From NCBI RefSeq assembly GCF_000178855.1, contig NZ_ADVG01000002.1, forward strand, positions 2,790,001 to 2,854,000: DNA of 64,000 nucleotides, in the 5' to 3' direction. Shown one piece after another: positions 32,591 to 41,629 of the stretch. Below the pieces are notes generated by a model. It saw only the letters and a list, made by a program, of their open reading frames with translations, did no database searches and was not told the DNA's origin. A program made the position numbers and the translations under genes. Within the stretch, counting starts at the first letter, position 1; each line of letters begins with the position of its first letter. This DNA comes from Ktedonobacter racemifer DSM 44963. GTDB lineage: Bacteria; Chloroflexota; Ktedonobacteria; Ktedonobacterales; Ktedonobacteraceae.

Positions 32591-33829
32591 GTGTCTCGCG
32601 TAGTTGTAACCGGATTAGGACTGGTTACCTCGTTGGGTAACGACCTGGCTTCCTCGTGGGAGGCACTCTGTCAGGGCACGTCTGGTGTTGGTGAGATTAC
32701 TTCTTACGATACCGAACGCTTTCGAGTGCATTTTGCCGCTCAGATTAAGAACTTCGATCCCACTCCCTATATGGATCGCAAGGAAATTCGGCGCAACGAT
32801 CCCTACGAGCAGCTCGCCATCGCCACGACCAAGCAGGCATTGGCTCAAGCGGGTTTAGAGATTACAAATGATATTGCCGATGAGGTCGGCGTGTATATTG
32901 GTAGTGGTATTGGTGGCCTGGTCACGCTGCATGAGCAGTTTAAAGTGCTGCATGAGCAGGGACCAGATCGCATCAGCCCGTTCTTTATCAATATGATGAT
33001 CGTTGATGGTGCGCCTGGCATTGTCTCGATTATGACTGGTGCGCGTGGCCCAAACTGGGCCGCGGTCTCAGCCTGCGCGACCAGCGGTAACACGATTGGT
33101 GAGGCCTGGGAGACCATTCGTCGCGGCGATGCGAAAGTCATGATCGCGGGCGGCTCTGAGAAGGCAGTGACACCTATCTCGATGGCAGCCTTTGACAATA
33201 TGAAAGCCCTCTCACGGCGTAACGATGATCCCCAAGGGGCCAGCCGGCCGTTTGATGCCACACGTGATGGCTTTGTCATGGGTGAGGCCTCGGCAGTGCT
33301 GATTCTTGAGGACCTGGAGTTCGCCAAAGCGCGCGGCGCAAATATTCTGGCGGAACTGGTTGGTTATGGTAGCACGGGTGATGCGCACCACGTGACTGCT
33401 CCGTCTCCCGGTGGTGAGGGATTGGTACGCGCGATGCGTCGCGCCTTGCAGAAGGCCAACCTGCGCCCTGATCAGGTGGACTATATTAATGCGCATGGGA
33501 CCTCTACACCTCCTAATGATGGTGTAGAGACGCAGGCCATTAAGACCACGTTTGGTGAGCATGCCTACAAGGTTGCTATCAGCTCGACCAAGTCAATGAC
33601 GGGTCACACACTCGGCGCGGCGGGCGCGGTTGAGTCTGTGATCTCAATCCAGAGCATTCTAACAGGCATTATTCCGCCGACCATCAATCTGCATCATCCC
33701 GATCCAGGATGTGATCTCGACTATGTGCCCAACGAGGCGCGTCACGCGACCGTCAATGTAGCCATGTCGAACTCGCTGGGCTTTGGTGGTCATAATACCT
33801 GCTTAATATTCAAGCGATACGAAGAGTAA
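32591..33829 (+). CDS. fabF: beta-ketoacyl-ACP synthase II
   Basis: Condensing enzyme that elongates acyl-ACP with malonyl-ACP (412 residues). GTG start preceded by AGGAGGTG, a perfect ribosome site. Catalytic Cys in VSACATSGNTIGEAW, the two His in NAHGTSTPPND and TGHTLGAAGAVES, plus SSTKSMTGH with the conserved Lys. N-terminus RVVVTGLGLVTSLGND is family standard. It follows accC by 108 bp and precedes accB by 6 bp, so chain initiation and elongation functions are transcriptionally linked. Confidence 0.95.
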   Translation: MSRVVVTGLGLVTSLGNDLASSWEALCQGTSGVGEITSYDTERFRVHFAAQIKNFDPTPYMDRKEIRRNDPYEQLAIATTKQALAQAGLEITNDIADEVGVYIGSGIGGLVTLHEQFKVLHEQGPDRISPFFINMMIVDGAPGIVSIMTGARGPNWAAVSACATSGNTIGEAWETIRRGDAKVMIAGGSEKAVTPISMAAFDNMKALSRRNDDPQGASRPFDATRDGFVMGEASAVLILEDLEFAKARGANILAELVGYGSTGDAHHVTAPSPGGEGLVRAMRRALQKANLRPDQVDYINAHGTSTPPNDGVETQAIKTTFGEHAYKVAISSTKSMTGHTLGAAGAVESVISIQSILTGIIPPTINLHHPDPGCDLDYVPNEARHATVNVAMSNSLGFGGHNTCLIFKRYEE

Positions 33830-33835
33830 TATGTT

Positions 33836-34291
33836 ATGAAGACTGAGAATCATGAGCAGTGGCTGGAGCGCGTTGAGAAATTGATCCAGGTTCTTGAGGG
33901 GAGTTCTATCGGTGAACTGGAACTTGCCGAAGGGGAGTTGGAGATTACGATTAAACGCGATCCAGGTATGGTACTGGTCTCTGCCCCTACCGTCTCCGGA
34001 CCAGTAGCCATCGCGGGGGCACCGGCTCCACGCGCTCAGAAGGCGGATACAACCGTCGCGGTCAACGCGCCTCTGACAGGTGTGTACTATTCCGCGGCCT
34101 CGCCCTCCTCTCCACCGTTCGTCAATATTGGCGAAACGATTCACGTTGGTCAGGTCGTGGCGCTCATTGAGTCGATGAAAGTCTTCAATGAGGTCGTGTC
34201 TGAGGTTTCTGGTCGCGTTACCGCTCTGGTGGCGAAGAGCGGAGACGTGGTGCAGAAGAACGCGCCGCTTATTCGCGTCGAACCCCTATAA
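33836..34291 (+). CDS. accB: biotin carboxyl carrier protein
   Basis: 151 residues. C-terminal biotinyl domain with IGETIHVGQVVALIESMKVFNEV; the Lys in ESMKV is the biotin site. The N-terminal 60 residues (ELELAEGELEITIKRDPG) match the BCCP dimer region and a Pro/Ala linker joins both. ATG is 6 nt after the fabF stop, with GAAGAG in the fabF tail as the likely SD, implying coupled translation. Ends 9 nt before a 29-bp hairpin. Confidence 0.93.
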   Translation: MKTENHEQWLERVEKLIQVLEGSSIGELELAEGELEITIKRDPGMVLVSAPTVSGPVAIAGAPAPRAQKADTTVAVNAPLTGVYYSAASPSSPPFVNIGETIHVGQVVALIESMKVFNEVVSEVSGRVTALVAKSGDVVQKNAPLIRVEPL

Positions 34292-34299
34292 ATAATTTT

Positions 34300-34360
34300 T
34301 GTTTGAAAGTGAGATGCCCCTGGCAGCCGCAGGCTGCCAGGGGCATCTCACTTTCAAACA
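34300..34360. terminator. 29-bp perfect hairpin between accB and ilvA
   Basis: Arms 34300-34328 and 34332-34360 with a GCA loop. Sits between convergent stops (34291 and 34384). No U-tract. Confidence 0.78.
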
Positions 34361-34383
34361 GAATAACTTGCGTAACGAGTTCT

Positions 34384-35691
34384 TTAGCGGCGAGCATCCT
34401 GCTCTTCGTCAAAGGTTTGGGCCTCTTCCACCATGTAGCCTGCGCCGCGCAGGCGGCGCAGTAGCTCTTCGCACTGCGCTCGGTTGCGCGTCTCCAGCGT
34501 AATTGTTTCCTCGCGTTGCATGATGGGCAGGCGCTCGGTGATGCGTTGATAGCGCACATCGATGACGTTGATACGCATCTCGGCGATAATGTTGAGTAGG
34601 CGCATCAGCTCACCTGGCCTGTCGTCGAGGCGCGTGTGGATGACGAAGTAGCGACCCGAGACCGCCAGGCCATGCTCAATAAAACGCCCAACCAGGTTGA
34701 TGTCAATATTGCCGCCCGTGAGCGGCACGAGTACCTTTTTCCCTGGCAGCTTGACGACGCCACTAAGGAGAGCAGCCAGGCCAATCGCGCCTGCGCCTTC
34801 GACTACCATCTTGCTGCGCTCCATGAGCAGGAGCACGGCCTTGATGATATCCTCATCGCTGACCAGGACGATATCATCGACGAGCTGCTTGATAATAGAG
34901 AAGGTCAGCTCGCCGGGGCGCTTGGTGGCGATACCATCAGCGATGGTGTTGATCGCGGGCAGTGTGACCGGCGTGCCGCTATCAAGCGAGGCGCGACAGC
35001 TTGGCGCGCCCGCGGCCTGTACACCGATGATTTTAATGTCGGGCTTGAGTGCCCGTGCGGCGATGGCGATGCCCGCGATCAGGCCGCCACCCCCGATGGG
35101 GACAAGAATGGCGTCGGCGTCGGGGAGATCATTGAGCATCTCCAGGCCCAGTGTGCCTTGCCCCGCGATGACATCCGGATCGTCGAATGCATGGATAAAG
35201 GTGGCACCACTCTCACGCTGCAGCTCACAGCAATGCTTATAGGCGTCATCGTAGGTGCTGCCATAGAGCTCGACGGTCGCGCCATATTCCTGAGTGGCGA
35301 CGACCTTGGCCAGGGGCGCGCCCTCCGGCATGACGATGGTGCAGGGAATCTGATGTTGGGCCGCGGCGATGGCTACGCCTTGCGCGTGGTTGCCCGCCGA
35401 AGCCGCGATCACGCCAGCTTTATATTGTTCAGGAGTAAGTCGCGAAATTTTATATGCCGCCCCACGTGCCTTGAACGAACCTCCACGCTGTAAATGTTCC
35501 GCTTTGAGATAGACATCCGCCCCAGTCATCCGCTGATAGGTTCGTGAAGGCGTGAGAGGCGTATGATGCATAATAGGCTTGAGGAACTTATAGGCCTGCC
35601 AAATATCGGCGATAGTGACTGGTAATGGTGGCGTCTCGACCAGGGCAGGTAGCCGAGTGGTACCTGTAGTCGAGTCATGTTCGATAAGCAT
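34384..35691 (-). CDS. ilvA: threonine ammonia-lyase with ACT domain
   Basis: PLP-dependent deamination of threonine to 2-oxobutanoate, first step to isoleucine (435 residues). The PLP Lys lies in GGSFKARGAAYKI, the phosphate-binding loop is GGGGLIAGIAIA, and ASAGNHAQGVA is present. The last 75 residues (FVIHTRLDDRPGELMRLLNIIAEMRINVIDV) are an ACT regulatory domain, the short form typical of TdcB/IlvA hybrids. I chose ATG 35691, after AAAGGAG at 11 nt. The longer ORF to 35811 includes the -10 box of a strong promoter and cannot be the coding start. Confidence 0.92.
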   Translation of the reverse strand: MLIEHDSTTGTTRLPALVETPPLPVTIADIWQAYKFLKPIMHHTPLTPSRTYQRMTGADVYLKAEHLQRGGSFKARGAAYKISRLTPEQYKAGVIAASAGNHAQGVAIAAAQHQIPCTIVMPEGAPLAKVVATQEYGATVELYGSTYDDAYKHCCELQRESGATFIHAFDDPDVIAGQGTLGLEMLNDLPDADAILVPIGGGGLIAGIAIAARALKPDIKIIGVQAAGAPSCRASLDSGTPVTLPAINTIADGIATKRPGELTFSIIKQLVDDIVLVSDEDIIKAVLLLMERSKMVVEGAGAIGLAALLSGVVKLPGKKVLVPLTGGNIDINLVGRFIEHGLAVSGRYFVIHTRLDDRPGELMRLLNIIAEMRINVIDVRYQRITERLPIMQREETITLETRNRAQCEELLRRLRGAGYMVEEAQTFDEEQDARR

Positions 35692-35796
35692 AAGACTGAC
35701 GACTCCTTTCAACCCTCCGCATGCCACACCACGACCTTTGTGGTTTTGCGTAATTGCCGGTTCTCCATGCAGCTTTGCATCTGTGACTTGCAGAGC

Positions 35797-35825
35797 ATTA
35801 TAACATGCCATGTCATGGTAGACAA
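35797..35825 (-). promoter_or_regulatory. ilvA promoter
   Basis: Minus strand TTGTCT (35820-35825), 17-nt spacer, TATAAT (35797-35802), leaving a leader of roughly 100 nt with a small accac/gtggt hairpin. No T-box sequence recognised. Confidence 0.7.
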
Positions 35826-35978
35826 AAGGCTGTGACGTTCATGGCGATGTACTTGTATGCGCTTGCCTTGCGCTCCCGTCTTCATTGATCAGTTTTGCTG
35901 TACTTATAGGTAGAGTAGTCACCCCTTATATGTACGATTATACTTACGTGTATGTGTCAAGATGTGTCAATAAAATAC

Positions 35979-36034
35979 ATATGGAAGTATTGAGCGTGTG
36001 GAACTGCTGCTCCACACGCTCAATACCTCCATAT
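35979..36034. repeat. 24-bp hairpin upstream of ilvA
   Basis: Arms 35979-36002 and 36011-36034, one mismatch, 8-nt loop. On the minus strand a TATTTTATT run follows, so it may stop read-through before the ilvA promoter. Confidence 0.65.
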
Positions 36035-36798
36035 ATAAAAAAGGGAACCAGTACAGTGTCTTAAAATGATGGCAAATATGCCTATTCACCATCCGTTGGG
36101 ACGGCCAGCCGTCCAGGGCAAACTGCGGTGCCCCCTACTCCTCGCCGCACTTGCAAACGGTCGGAGCTACTTCTTCTTTGACTCAGCTCGCTGGAAGATG
36201 CTTCACTTCACAAGAAGTGGCTTGCTAGACAAATCAAACAAAAGAAGCATAGAAGTAAAGGTATTTATTAATAGCTATTTACATTTATTTCGATGTGCAT
36301 AATACATGAGAGGAGTATGTGTGTCAAGAGGGTATTTTAACGATGTTTGTCATCCTTTGTCATCAGTTCTTAGAAACGTTTGACACACCGCTCTGTCTCC
36401 TTCACAATTCAATTGCCTATTTAAGTTGGCACTTCGACCTGGATGCTCCCTCTTGTCGTGGTCAGGCCGAAGTCCTTCCAGTTGATAGCGATGAATGGAT
36501 TCAGGGTCGCGGGTTTTCCATACGACGGAAGCCTTGAGCTACTTCATATGTAGATGCGTACTTTAGCAGAGTCGGCCCCTCCTGCACCTCGGTTTTAAAG
36601 ATGTCCCCATACATAAAAAAGGGAACCAGCACACCACTCTGGTTCCCTAACTTTATGTTTGCCTGTTTTTTGTTGTTTACTTCGGGCCTGGCCTGGGCGC
36701 TCTCTTTTCATGGGCTGGAGAAGAGATTGGGCTGACCGAAGTCCTTCCTGTTGTGCGCGATGAATGAGCTAAAGGGCGAGATGGTTCCTTATGCCATA
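36035..36798. other. gene-poor stretch with duplicated pieces
   Basis: No supportable gene. Two pieces occur twice: AAAAAAGGGAACCAG at 36040 and 36615, and CCGAAGTCCTTCC plus GCGATGAATG at 36468 and 36738. Positions 36099-36114 form a small ggacggc/gccgtcc palindrome. Looks like decayed duplicated sequence, perhaps a degenerate mobile element. Confidence 0.5.
36620..36648 (-). terminator. intrinsic terminator with U6 on minus strand
   Basis: agggaaccag pairs with ctggttccct (10 bp, 9-nt loop) followed on the minus strand by TTTTTT. About 150 nt after the R3H-protein stop. Confidence 0.7.
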
Positions 36799-38622
36799 TT
36801 AGTCGCGAGCGCGAAAGATTTTGACACGGCGATTGGGCTCTTTGCCCCGACTGCGTGAAAGCAGGTTATAGCGTGTCGCCATCTGGTGCTGCAAGCGGCG
36901 AATATGGGAGTTGGCTGGCGGAAGCTCAGCCGTGGTCAACCCTTTATTGAGCACTTGATGAATCGCGTCCTCTGTCTCCAGAAGGGCCTGTTTGGTCGGG
37001 TCATCAAAGTGCATCTCACCCAAGGCTGGATGGCTCTCCTCACCTTCGACTGTATCCTCCTCTGGAATGTCGAAGATACGTGCCAGGGCGTGCTGCATTT
37101 GCGAGACGGTATTGTTCTTCAGAATGATGAGTAGTTTACCGTCTTGTGCGGCCAGTTGCAGGCGCTCTCCCTGGTGCCGATAGTAGTTTTTCAGCGTCAT
37201 CACGGCATCGGCCTCTTTCTGGTTGTTTGTGATCACAACCGGAACGCGTAGATGGCGTGATGCGTCGCTAAGTCGGTCACGGTTGACCCCGAATGGATAG
37301 ACACGTAAAGTCCGATTGAGCGGGAGGGTTTCGGTCCTATGATCCTCCTCAGGCTCGCTCTCGATGGCTGTGCCTGGCGTAGTCGTGACTTCAGCGGGCG
37401 AGGTGCCGGTCGGGGCTAAGGCCCTCATTGGCATGGGTGGTTCATTGGAGCCACGCCGTGGGCGCTCTATCTGACGCACCCCCTTGCTGCTGCCACGCTC
37501 TGAGCGATCACTACGTTCGGAATGATCACCACGCTCGAACGTGCTGGGGGTAAAGCCCTGGCTACGGTTGCCCAGGCCTCCGATCCCATTGGGGGAAGCG
37601 TTCTCCATACCGTTTCGGCTGATACGGCGGAGCGCGATATGCCCCGTGTTCTCGTCGCGTGTGCGTTCCTCGGCCACAATGATCATGCCTCTGAGCATGG
37701 TATCGACAGTGTCGGCGACATCGCGATGCACAATGACCTCTTCCCAGCTCTGCTGTTCCACCACGACATCAAAAGTCGGTGGCGCCTTACGCTCAAGAAT
37801 ACTCTTTTGCGTATGGCGGCGGCGCGCCTCTTCGTCGCCCAGGGTGACGGTTTGAATACCACCAACCAGGTCCGAGAGGGTCGGGTTCATCAGCAGATTG
37901 CCGAGGGTGTTGCCATGAGCCGTCGCGACGAGCTGGACACCACGTTCCGCGATAGTGCGGGCGGCGGCGGCCTCCAGTTCGGTGCCTATCTCGTCGATGA
38001 CGATAACCTGGGGCATGTGGTTCTCCACAGCCTCGATCATCACTGCGTGCTGCTCAACCGTGCGTGCGACCTGCATACGACGCGCGCGTCCGATACCAGG
38101 ATGAGGGATATCACCATCACCCGCGATCTCGTTGGAGGTATCAACCACCACGACGCGCTTGTTTGCTTCGTCTGCCAGGACGCGCGCGATCTCACGCAGA
38201 AGCGTGGTTTTACCCACACCTGGGCGACCCAGAATCAGGATGGATTGCCCCTGCTCCACGATATCGCGGATGAGGGCGATGCTTCCTAACACGGCTCGAC
38301 CGATGCGGCACGTCAGTCCCACGACTTTTCCTTTGCGGTTGCGCAAAGCGCTAATTCGGTGTAGCGTTCGCTCTATCCCTGCGCGGTTATCATCGCCAAA
38401 TTCGCCGATGCGTTCAACCACATATTCGAGGTCAGCATAGGTCACGGGCTGATTGCTTAAGAGGACCTCTCCCTCGGGGAAACGTCCCTCGGCCAATCGC
38501 CCGAGGTCCATTACGATCTCCAGCAGTTCGCTTCGGTTCTCTAGCCGATTGACCGCGTCGTGGATGCTAGGTGGAAGGGTCGCTAGCAGAGCCTCAAGAT
38601 CGTCGGTGACCACATGTTGCAT
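36799..38622 (-). CDS. AAA ATPase with C-terminal R3H domain (Ycf45/SpoIIIAA-like)
   Basis: 607 residues. An AAA/RecA-like ATPase domain resembling SpoIIIAA and plastid Ycf45: LILGRPGVGKTTLLREIAR (Walker A), RVVVVDTSNEIAGDG, HPGIGRARRMQV, VIVIDEIGTELEAAAARTI (Walker B) and VATAHGNTLGNLL. After a 150-residue Pro/Arg-rich linker comes a region with tandem FGVNRDR..VTNNQKEAD strands and a final R3H module (NSHIRRLQHQMATRYNL.SRS.G.EPNRRVKIF), which binds single-stranded nucleic acid. ATG 38622 is preceded by GAGGTGAT, a perfect SD; GTG 38637 lacks one. Overlaps the stop region of the GNAT gene, so translation is probably coupled. Function in the family is not established. Confidence 0.8.
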   Translation of the reverse strand: MQHVVTDDLEALLATLPPSIHDAVNRLENRSELLEIVMDLGRLAEGRFPEGEVLLSNQPVTYADLEYVVERIGEFGDDNRAGIERTLHRISALRNRKGKVVGLTCRIGRAVLGSIALIRDIVEQGQSILILGRPGVGKTTLLREIARVLADEANKRVVVVDTSNEIAGDGDIPHPGIGRARRMQVARTVEQHAVMIEAVENHMPQVIVIDEIGTELEAAAARTIAERGVQLVATAHGNTLGNLLMNPTLSDLVGGIQTVTLGDEEARRRHTQKSILERKAPPTFDVVVEQQSWEEVIVHRDVADTVDTMLRGMIIVAEERTRDENTGHIALRRISRNGMENASPNGIGGLGNRSQGFTPSTFERGDHSERSDRSERGSSKGVRQIERPRRGSNEPPMPMRALAPTGTSPAEVTTTPGTAIESEPEEDHRTETLPLNRTLRVYPFGVNRDRLSDASRHLRVPVVITNNQKEADAVMTLKNYYRHQGERLQLAAQDGKLLIILKNNTVSQMQHALARIFDIPEEDTVEGEESHPALGEMHFDDPTKQALLETEDAIHQVLNKGLTTAELPPANSHIRRLQHQMATRYNLLSRSRGKEPNRRVKIFRARD

Positions 38623-38633
38623 AGGCAGTTCTA

Positions 38634-39671
38634 TCACCTCATTAACTTTTGGCGTGAATTGACCGTCCCCAGGCCCTTCAAGCCATAGACCGCTCTTTGT
38701 TCTAGCAGGGGGACTGTGCTTTGCCTCGTAGCTAGTGATGCTACGTGTCGCACGAGCAGCAGCCTGGTGGTTGACTGCTCAAATCCACTGTTGCATAGAG
38801 CGGTAATAACGCATGAGTCGTACTCGCGCACCAGGCAGTAAATGCGGCGTACGTCTGCTTCCAGTAACCTGCGCATGCCAAAGCGTAACAGCGGCTCCGC
38901 CAGGTCGGCATGTTCTGGATGGACAATAAGAGAGAGACGATGGGGTATGGTGTTATGCCCTCGGCAAATGCGTAACCAGGCGCCCAGGCGCACGCCAACG
39001 TCGCAGACATAGTTCTCGTTCCAGGGTGAGAACCAGCGCTGTGGCCCGACATGCAATTTGGCGTATTCCTCGCTGTTTTCAAGCAGCTCGGCCATGCGCA
39101 CACGCTGTGGTGTGGTGGCCCGGTACAGTTGATGCAGGCCCCAGGCATAGTGGCGATGCCACTTGCGCAGGGAGCTCAACTGTTCACCTTGCTCGGGTAA
39201 AGTTGTTCCCGGTTCATAGACATAGGTGAGTTCGCGCGCATAGCGTTGGAAGCCACTGCGTACGAACATGTCTACCTCAGGCACCTCATCTTCAACCTTC
39301 GCAAAGATACGCAATATTCCATGCGCCCCCGCCATCTCTAGGGTGTAGTCGAGCAGCGCGCTCAGTACCTCTTCGCTGGAGACGTTTCTGTTGCGCATGG
39401 AGGCAAGATATGAGAGATCCCACGCTTTGCGCGCGGGTCGTTCGTTCATTTGTGCGAAACCGAGTAATTGCCAGTGGTCTTCACAGATCCAGGTTCGCGA
39501 AGCTGGGGTGAGCGGCAGAAGGTTACGCAGGATAGGTGAGGGCAGCGAGTCTCTCTCTACAGGCTCCAGCCAGCACACGAAATTCGCAATTCCGTGTTTT
39601 GGACTACGAGCATGTCGGTCCATTGCATAGATGATTCCCGGTAGATCCACAAACAGGACCGGTCGTATCAT
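38634..39671 (-). CDS. GNAT acetyltransferase-like protein
   Basis: 345 residues with two GNAT-like halves. N-terminal part: DLPGIIYAMDRHARSP, WLLGFAQM, SSEEVLSALLDYTLEMAGAHGILRIFAKV, MFVRSGFQRYARELTYVYE. The C-terminal half repeats the pattern (RLSLIVHPEHADLAEPLLRFGMRRLL, SGFEQSTTRLLLVRH). The acetyl-CoA loop Q/R-x-x-G-x-G/A is not clear in either half, so catalytic ability is uncertain. It is the first gene before the AAA-R3H gene, and the two ORFs abut, suggesting a functional pair. Substrate unknown. Confidence 0.6.
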   Translation of the reverse strand: MIRPVLFVDLPGIIYAMDRHARSPKHGIANFVCWLEPVERDSLPSPILRNLLPLTPASRTWICEDHWQLLGFAQMNERPARKAWDLSYLASMRNRNVSSEEVLSALLDYTLEMAGAHGILRIFAKVEDEVPEVDMFVRSGFQRYARELTYVYEPGTTLPEQGEQLSSLRKWHRHYAWGLHQLYRATTPQRVRMAELLENSEEYAKLHVGPQRWFSPWNENYVCDVGVRLGAWLRICRGHNTIPHRLSLIVHPEHADLAEPLLRFGMRRLLEADVRRIYCLVREYDSCVITALCNSGFEQSTTRLLLVRHVASLATRQSTVPLLEQRAVYGLKGLGTVNSRQKLMR

Positions 39672-39711
39672 CCAGTTCTCCTGCGTCCCTTTAGGGGCAT
39701 CATTGATGCCC

Positions 39712-40323
39712 CTAGTTGCTGACGCTCTCTACTATGCGGAGAAAGTATTGGTGGAAACGGGTGTCTCCCGATACCTCGGGATGAAATGCAGTACCTAGCC
39801 TGGTTCCTTCTCGGACAGCAACGATGGTTCCATCGTCGAGCGTAGCCAGCACTTCTACTCCTGGTCCAACCTTTTCGACCAGTGGACCGCGGATGAAGAA
39901 GGTGTGGAATGGCGCTTCGCCAAGTTCTGGCACTACGAGATCTGTCTCAAAACTTTCCCGCTGACTGCCGAAAGCGTTACGACGAACTTTGATGTCCAGC
40001 GAGGCCAGAAGTGGTTGGCCTGCCAGCGCATTATCCGTCTCTTGTGATAACAATATAAGACCTGCGCATGTTCCCCAGACCGGTATACCGTCCCGAATTT
40101 TCTGCCTCAAGGGCTCCAGGAGATTATACTCGATCATGAGTTTGCCTATCGTGGTACTTTCACCACCTGGTATAATTATACCATTTATTTCCTCTAGTTG
40201 CTCAGGGAGTCGAATAGCTTTTCCCTCAGCGCCTAACTCGGCCAGCATCCGCAGGTGGGCCTCAAAATCGCCCTGTAATGCTAATACGCCGATACGTGGC
40301 AAAAGGTTGCGTCCTTGTGTCAT
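39712..40323 (-). CDS. pdxT: pyridoxal 5'-phosphate synthase glutaminase subunit
   Basis: Supplies ammonia from glutamine to PdxS (203 residues). Triad: Cys in WGTCAGLILL, His and Glu in TAFHPEVSGD; oxyanion region PGGESTTIGKLM; N-terminal IGVLALQGDFEAH. The ATG at 40323 is 23 nt after the pdxS stop; a GTG at 40356 overlapping pdxS is possible but adds a Gly/Ser-rich tail not seen in the family. Operon pdxS-pdxT. Confidence 0.94.
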   Translation of the reverse strand: MTQGRNLLPRIGVLALQGDFEAHLRMLAELGAEGKAIRLPEQLEEINGIIIPGGESTTIGKLMIEYNLLEPLRQKIRDGIPVWGTCAGLILLSQETDNALAGQPLLASLDIKVRRNAFGSQRESFETDLVVPELGEAPFHTFFIRGPLVEKVGPGVEVLATLDDGTIVAVREGTRLGTAFHPEVSGDTRFHQYFLRIVESVSN

Positions 40324-40345
40324 GGTGCCTGAGCCTGTTCCGCTA

Positions 40346-41233
40346 CTACCAGCCACGACGAGCCATCAGGTCGTCTTGCGAGAGCTTATCCAGGTTGATA
40401 CCAACCATTGGTTCACCCAGGTTGCGCGATACTTCGGCGACGATGCCTGCATCCTGGAAGTGTGTGGTCGCGCGAACGATGGCCTTGGCACGCTTGAGAG
40501 GATCGCCAGACTTGAAGATGCCCGAACCCACGAAAATGCCTTCTGCGCCCAGGCGCATCATCAATGCGGCGTCTGCCGGGGTTGCGACGCCACCCGCTGA
40601 GAAGTTGACGACAGGCAGTTTGCCGGTGCGTGCGATCTCACGGACCAGGTCATATGGCGCGCCCAGGTTCTTGGCCTCGCTCATCAACTCTTCTTCTGGC
40701 AGATTCTGCAGGCGACGAATGCCGTCCATGATGGTGCGCATATGACGAACCGCCTCGACGATATTGCCAGTTCCGGCCTCGCCCTTGGTGCGCATCATCG
40801 CGGCGCCCTCACCCACGCGTCGCAGCGCCTCACCCAGGTCGCGCGCGCCACAGACGAAGGGCACGTTGAAAAGATGCTTATTGACGTGGAAATGCTCATC
40901 GGCGGGCGTCAATACTTCCGACTCGTCGATGCAGTCAACGCCGATGGCCTGAAGAATTTCAGCCTCGACAAAATGACCAATGCGGCACTTCGCCATGACC
41001 GGGATAGTGACGGCCTCTTTAATCTTGATGATTAGCTCGGGATCGCTCATGCGAGCAACGCCACCATGGGCGCGGATATCCGCTGGCACGCGCTCAAGAG
41101 CCATAACGGCTGAGGCGCCGGCTTCCTCGGCGATCTTAGCCTGCTCGGCGTCGATGACGTCACAGATGACGCCACCTTTGAGCATCTCGGGAAAACTTCG
41201 CTTAACCTGTACTGTACCTGTCTGTTTTTCCAT
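40346..41233 (-). CDS. pdxS: pyridoxal 5'-phosphate synthase subunit PdxS
   Basis: Builds PLP from ribose 5-phosphate, glyceraldehyde 3-phosphate and ammonia (295 residues, standard length). Near-complete family sequence: MLKGGVICDVIDAEQAKIAEEAGA, ALERVPADIR, VMAKCRIGHFVEA, GARDLGEALRRV, MRTKGEAGTGN and VNFSAGGVATPADAALMM with the catalytic lysines. ATG 41233 is preferred (GGAG 11 nt upstream), seven codons inside a longer ORF start at 41254 that lacks an SD. The 396-bp region upstream carries a large hairpin. Confidence 0.96.
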   Translation of the reverse strand: MEKQTGTVQVKRSFPEMLKGGVICDVIDAEQAKIAEEAGASAVMALERVPADIRAHGGVARMSDPELIIKIKEAVTIPVMAKCRIGHFVEAEILQAIGVDCIDESEVLTPADEHFHVNKHLFNVPFVCGARDLGEALRRVGEGAAMMRTKGEAGTGNIVEAVRHMRTIMDGIRRLQNLPEEELMSEAKNLGAPYDLVREIARTGKLPVVNFSAGGVATPADAALMMRLGAEGIFVGSGIFKSGDPLKRAKAIVRATTHFQDAGIVAEVSRNLGEPMVGINLDKLSQDDLMARRGW

Positions 41234-41475
41234 TGTGTAGAAATCTCCTGCCATTTATCTGAGAAATTTCGCGGCCATAAATTTTCTTTTCGAATTCTAA
41301 CATAGCCTTCTGGCTCTTGCTACAGCCAATCCCTTCCACCCAGGCCAGCCATCTTACATTGGCTCCATCCATGTGAGCATAGTAGCTGGCTCTCTTCTTT
41401 TCTATCGACTATTTGGGGTACCTTCTACATCATTGAGCAAGACAGATGACTTCTCGCGCCTACGGCGCAAAAAAA

Positions 41476-41540
41476 TTGTATGATGGTGTTTGTCGTTGAG
41501 GGCGCCATTGGCGCCCTCAACGACAAACACCATCATACAA
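41476..41540 (-). terminator. 31-bp perfect hairpin with minus-strand U7
   Basis: Arms 41476-41506 and 41510-41540, ATT loop, followed on the minus strand by seven Ts. It lies between divergent genes, so it would stop antisense transcripts running from the methyltransferase gene across 41630-42055. Confidence 0.75.
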
Positions 41541-41629
41541 AAAAATATATGTGACCAGCCAGGTTGGCGGAGCGTGCTACTCTCGTATGAGGCCATGCTG
41601 TGTTCTGTGGAAGGAGAGAGCAGGCGCGT

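Noticed and set aside
35692..35811. Longer N-terminus for IlvA
   Set aside because: It would include the TATAAT of the ilvA promoter; the SD fits the inner ATG.
36066..36537. ORFs in the gene-poor stretch
   Set aside because: No SD, no recognisable domain, and they cover repeated non-coding pieces.
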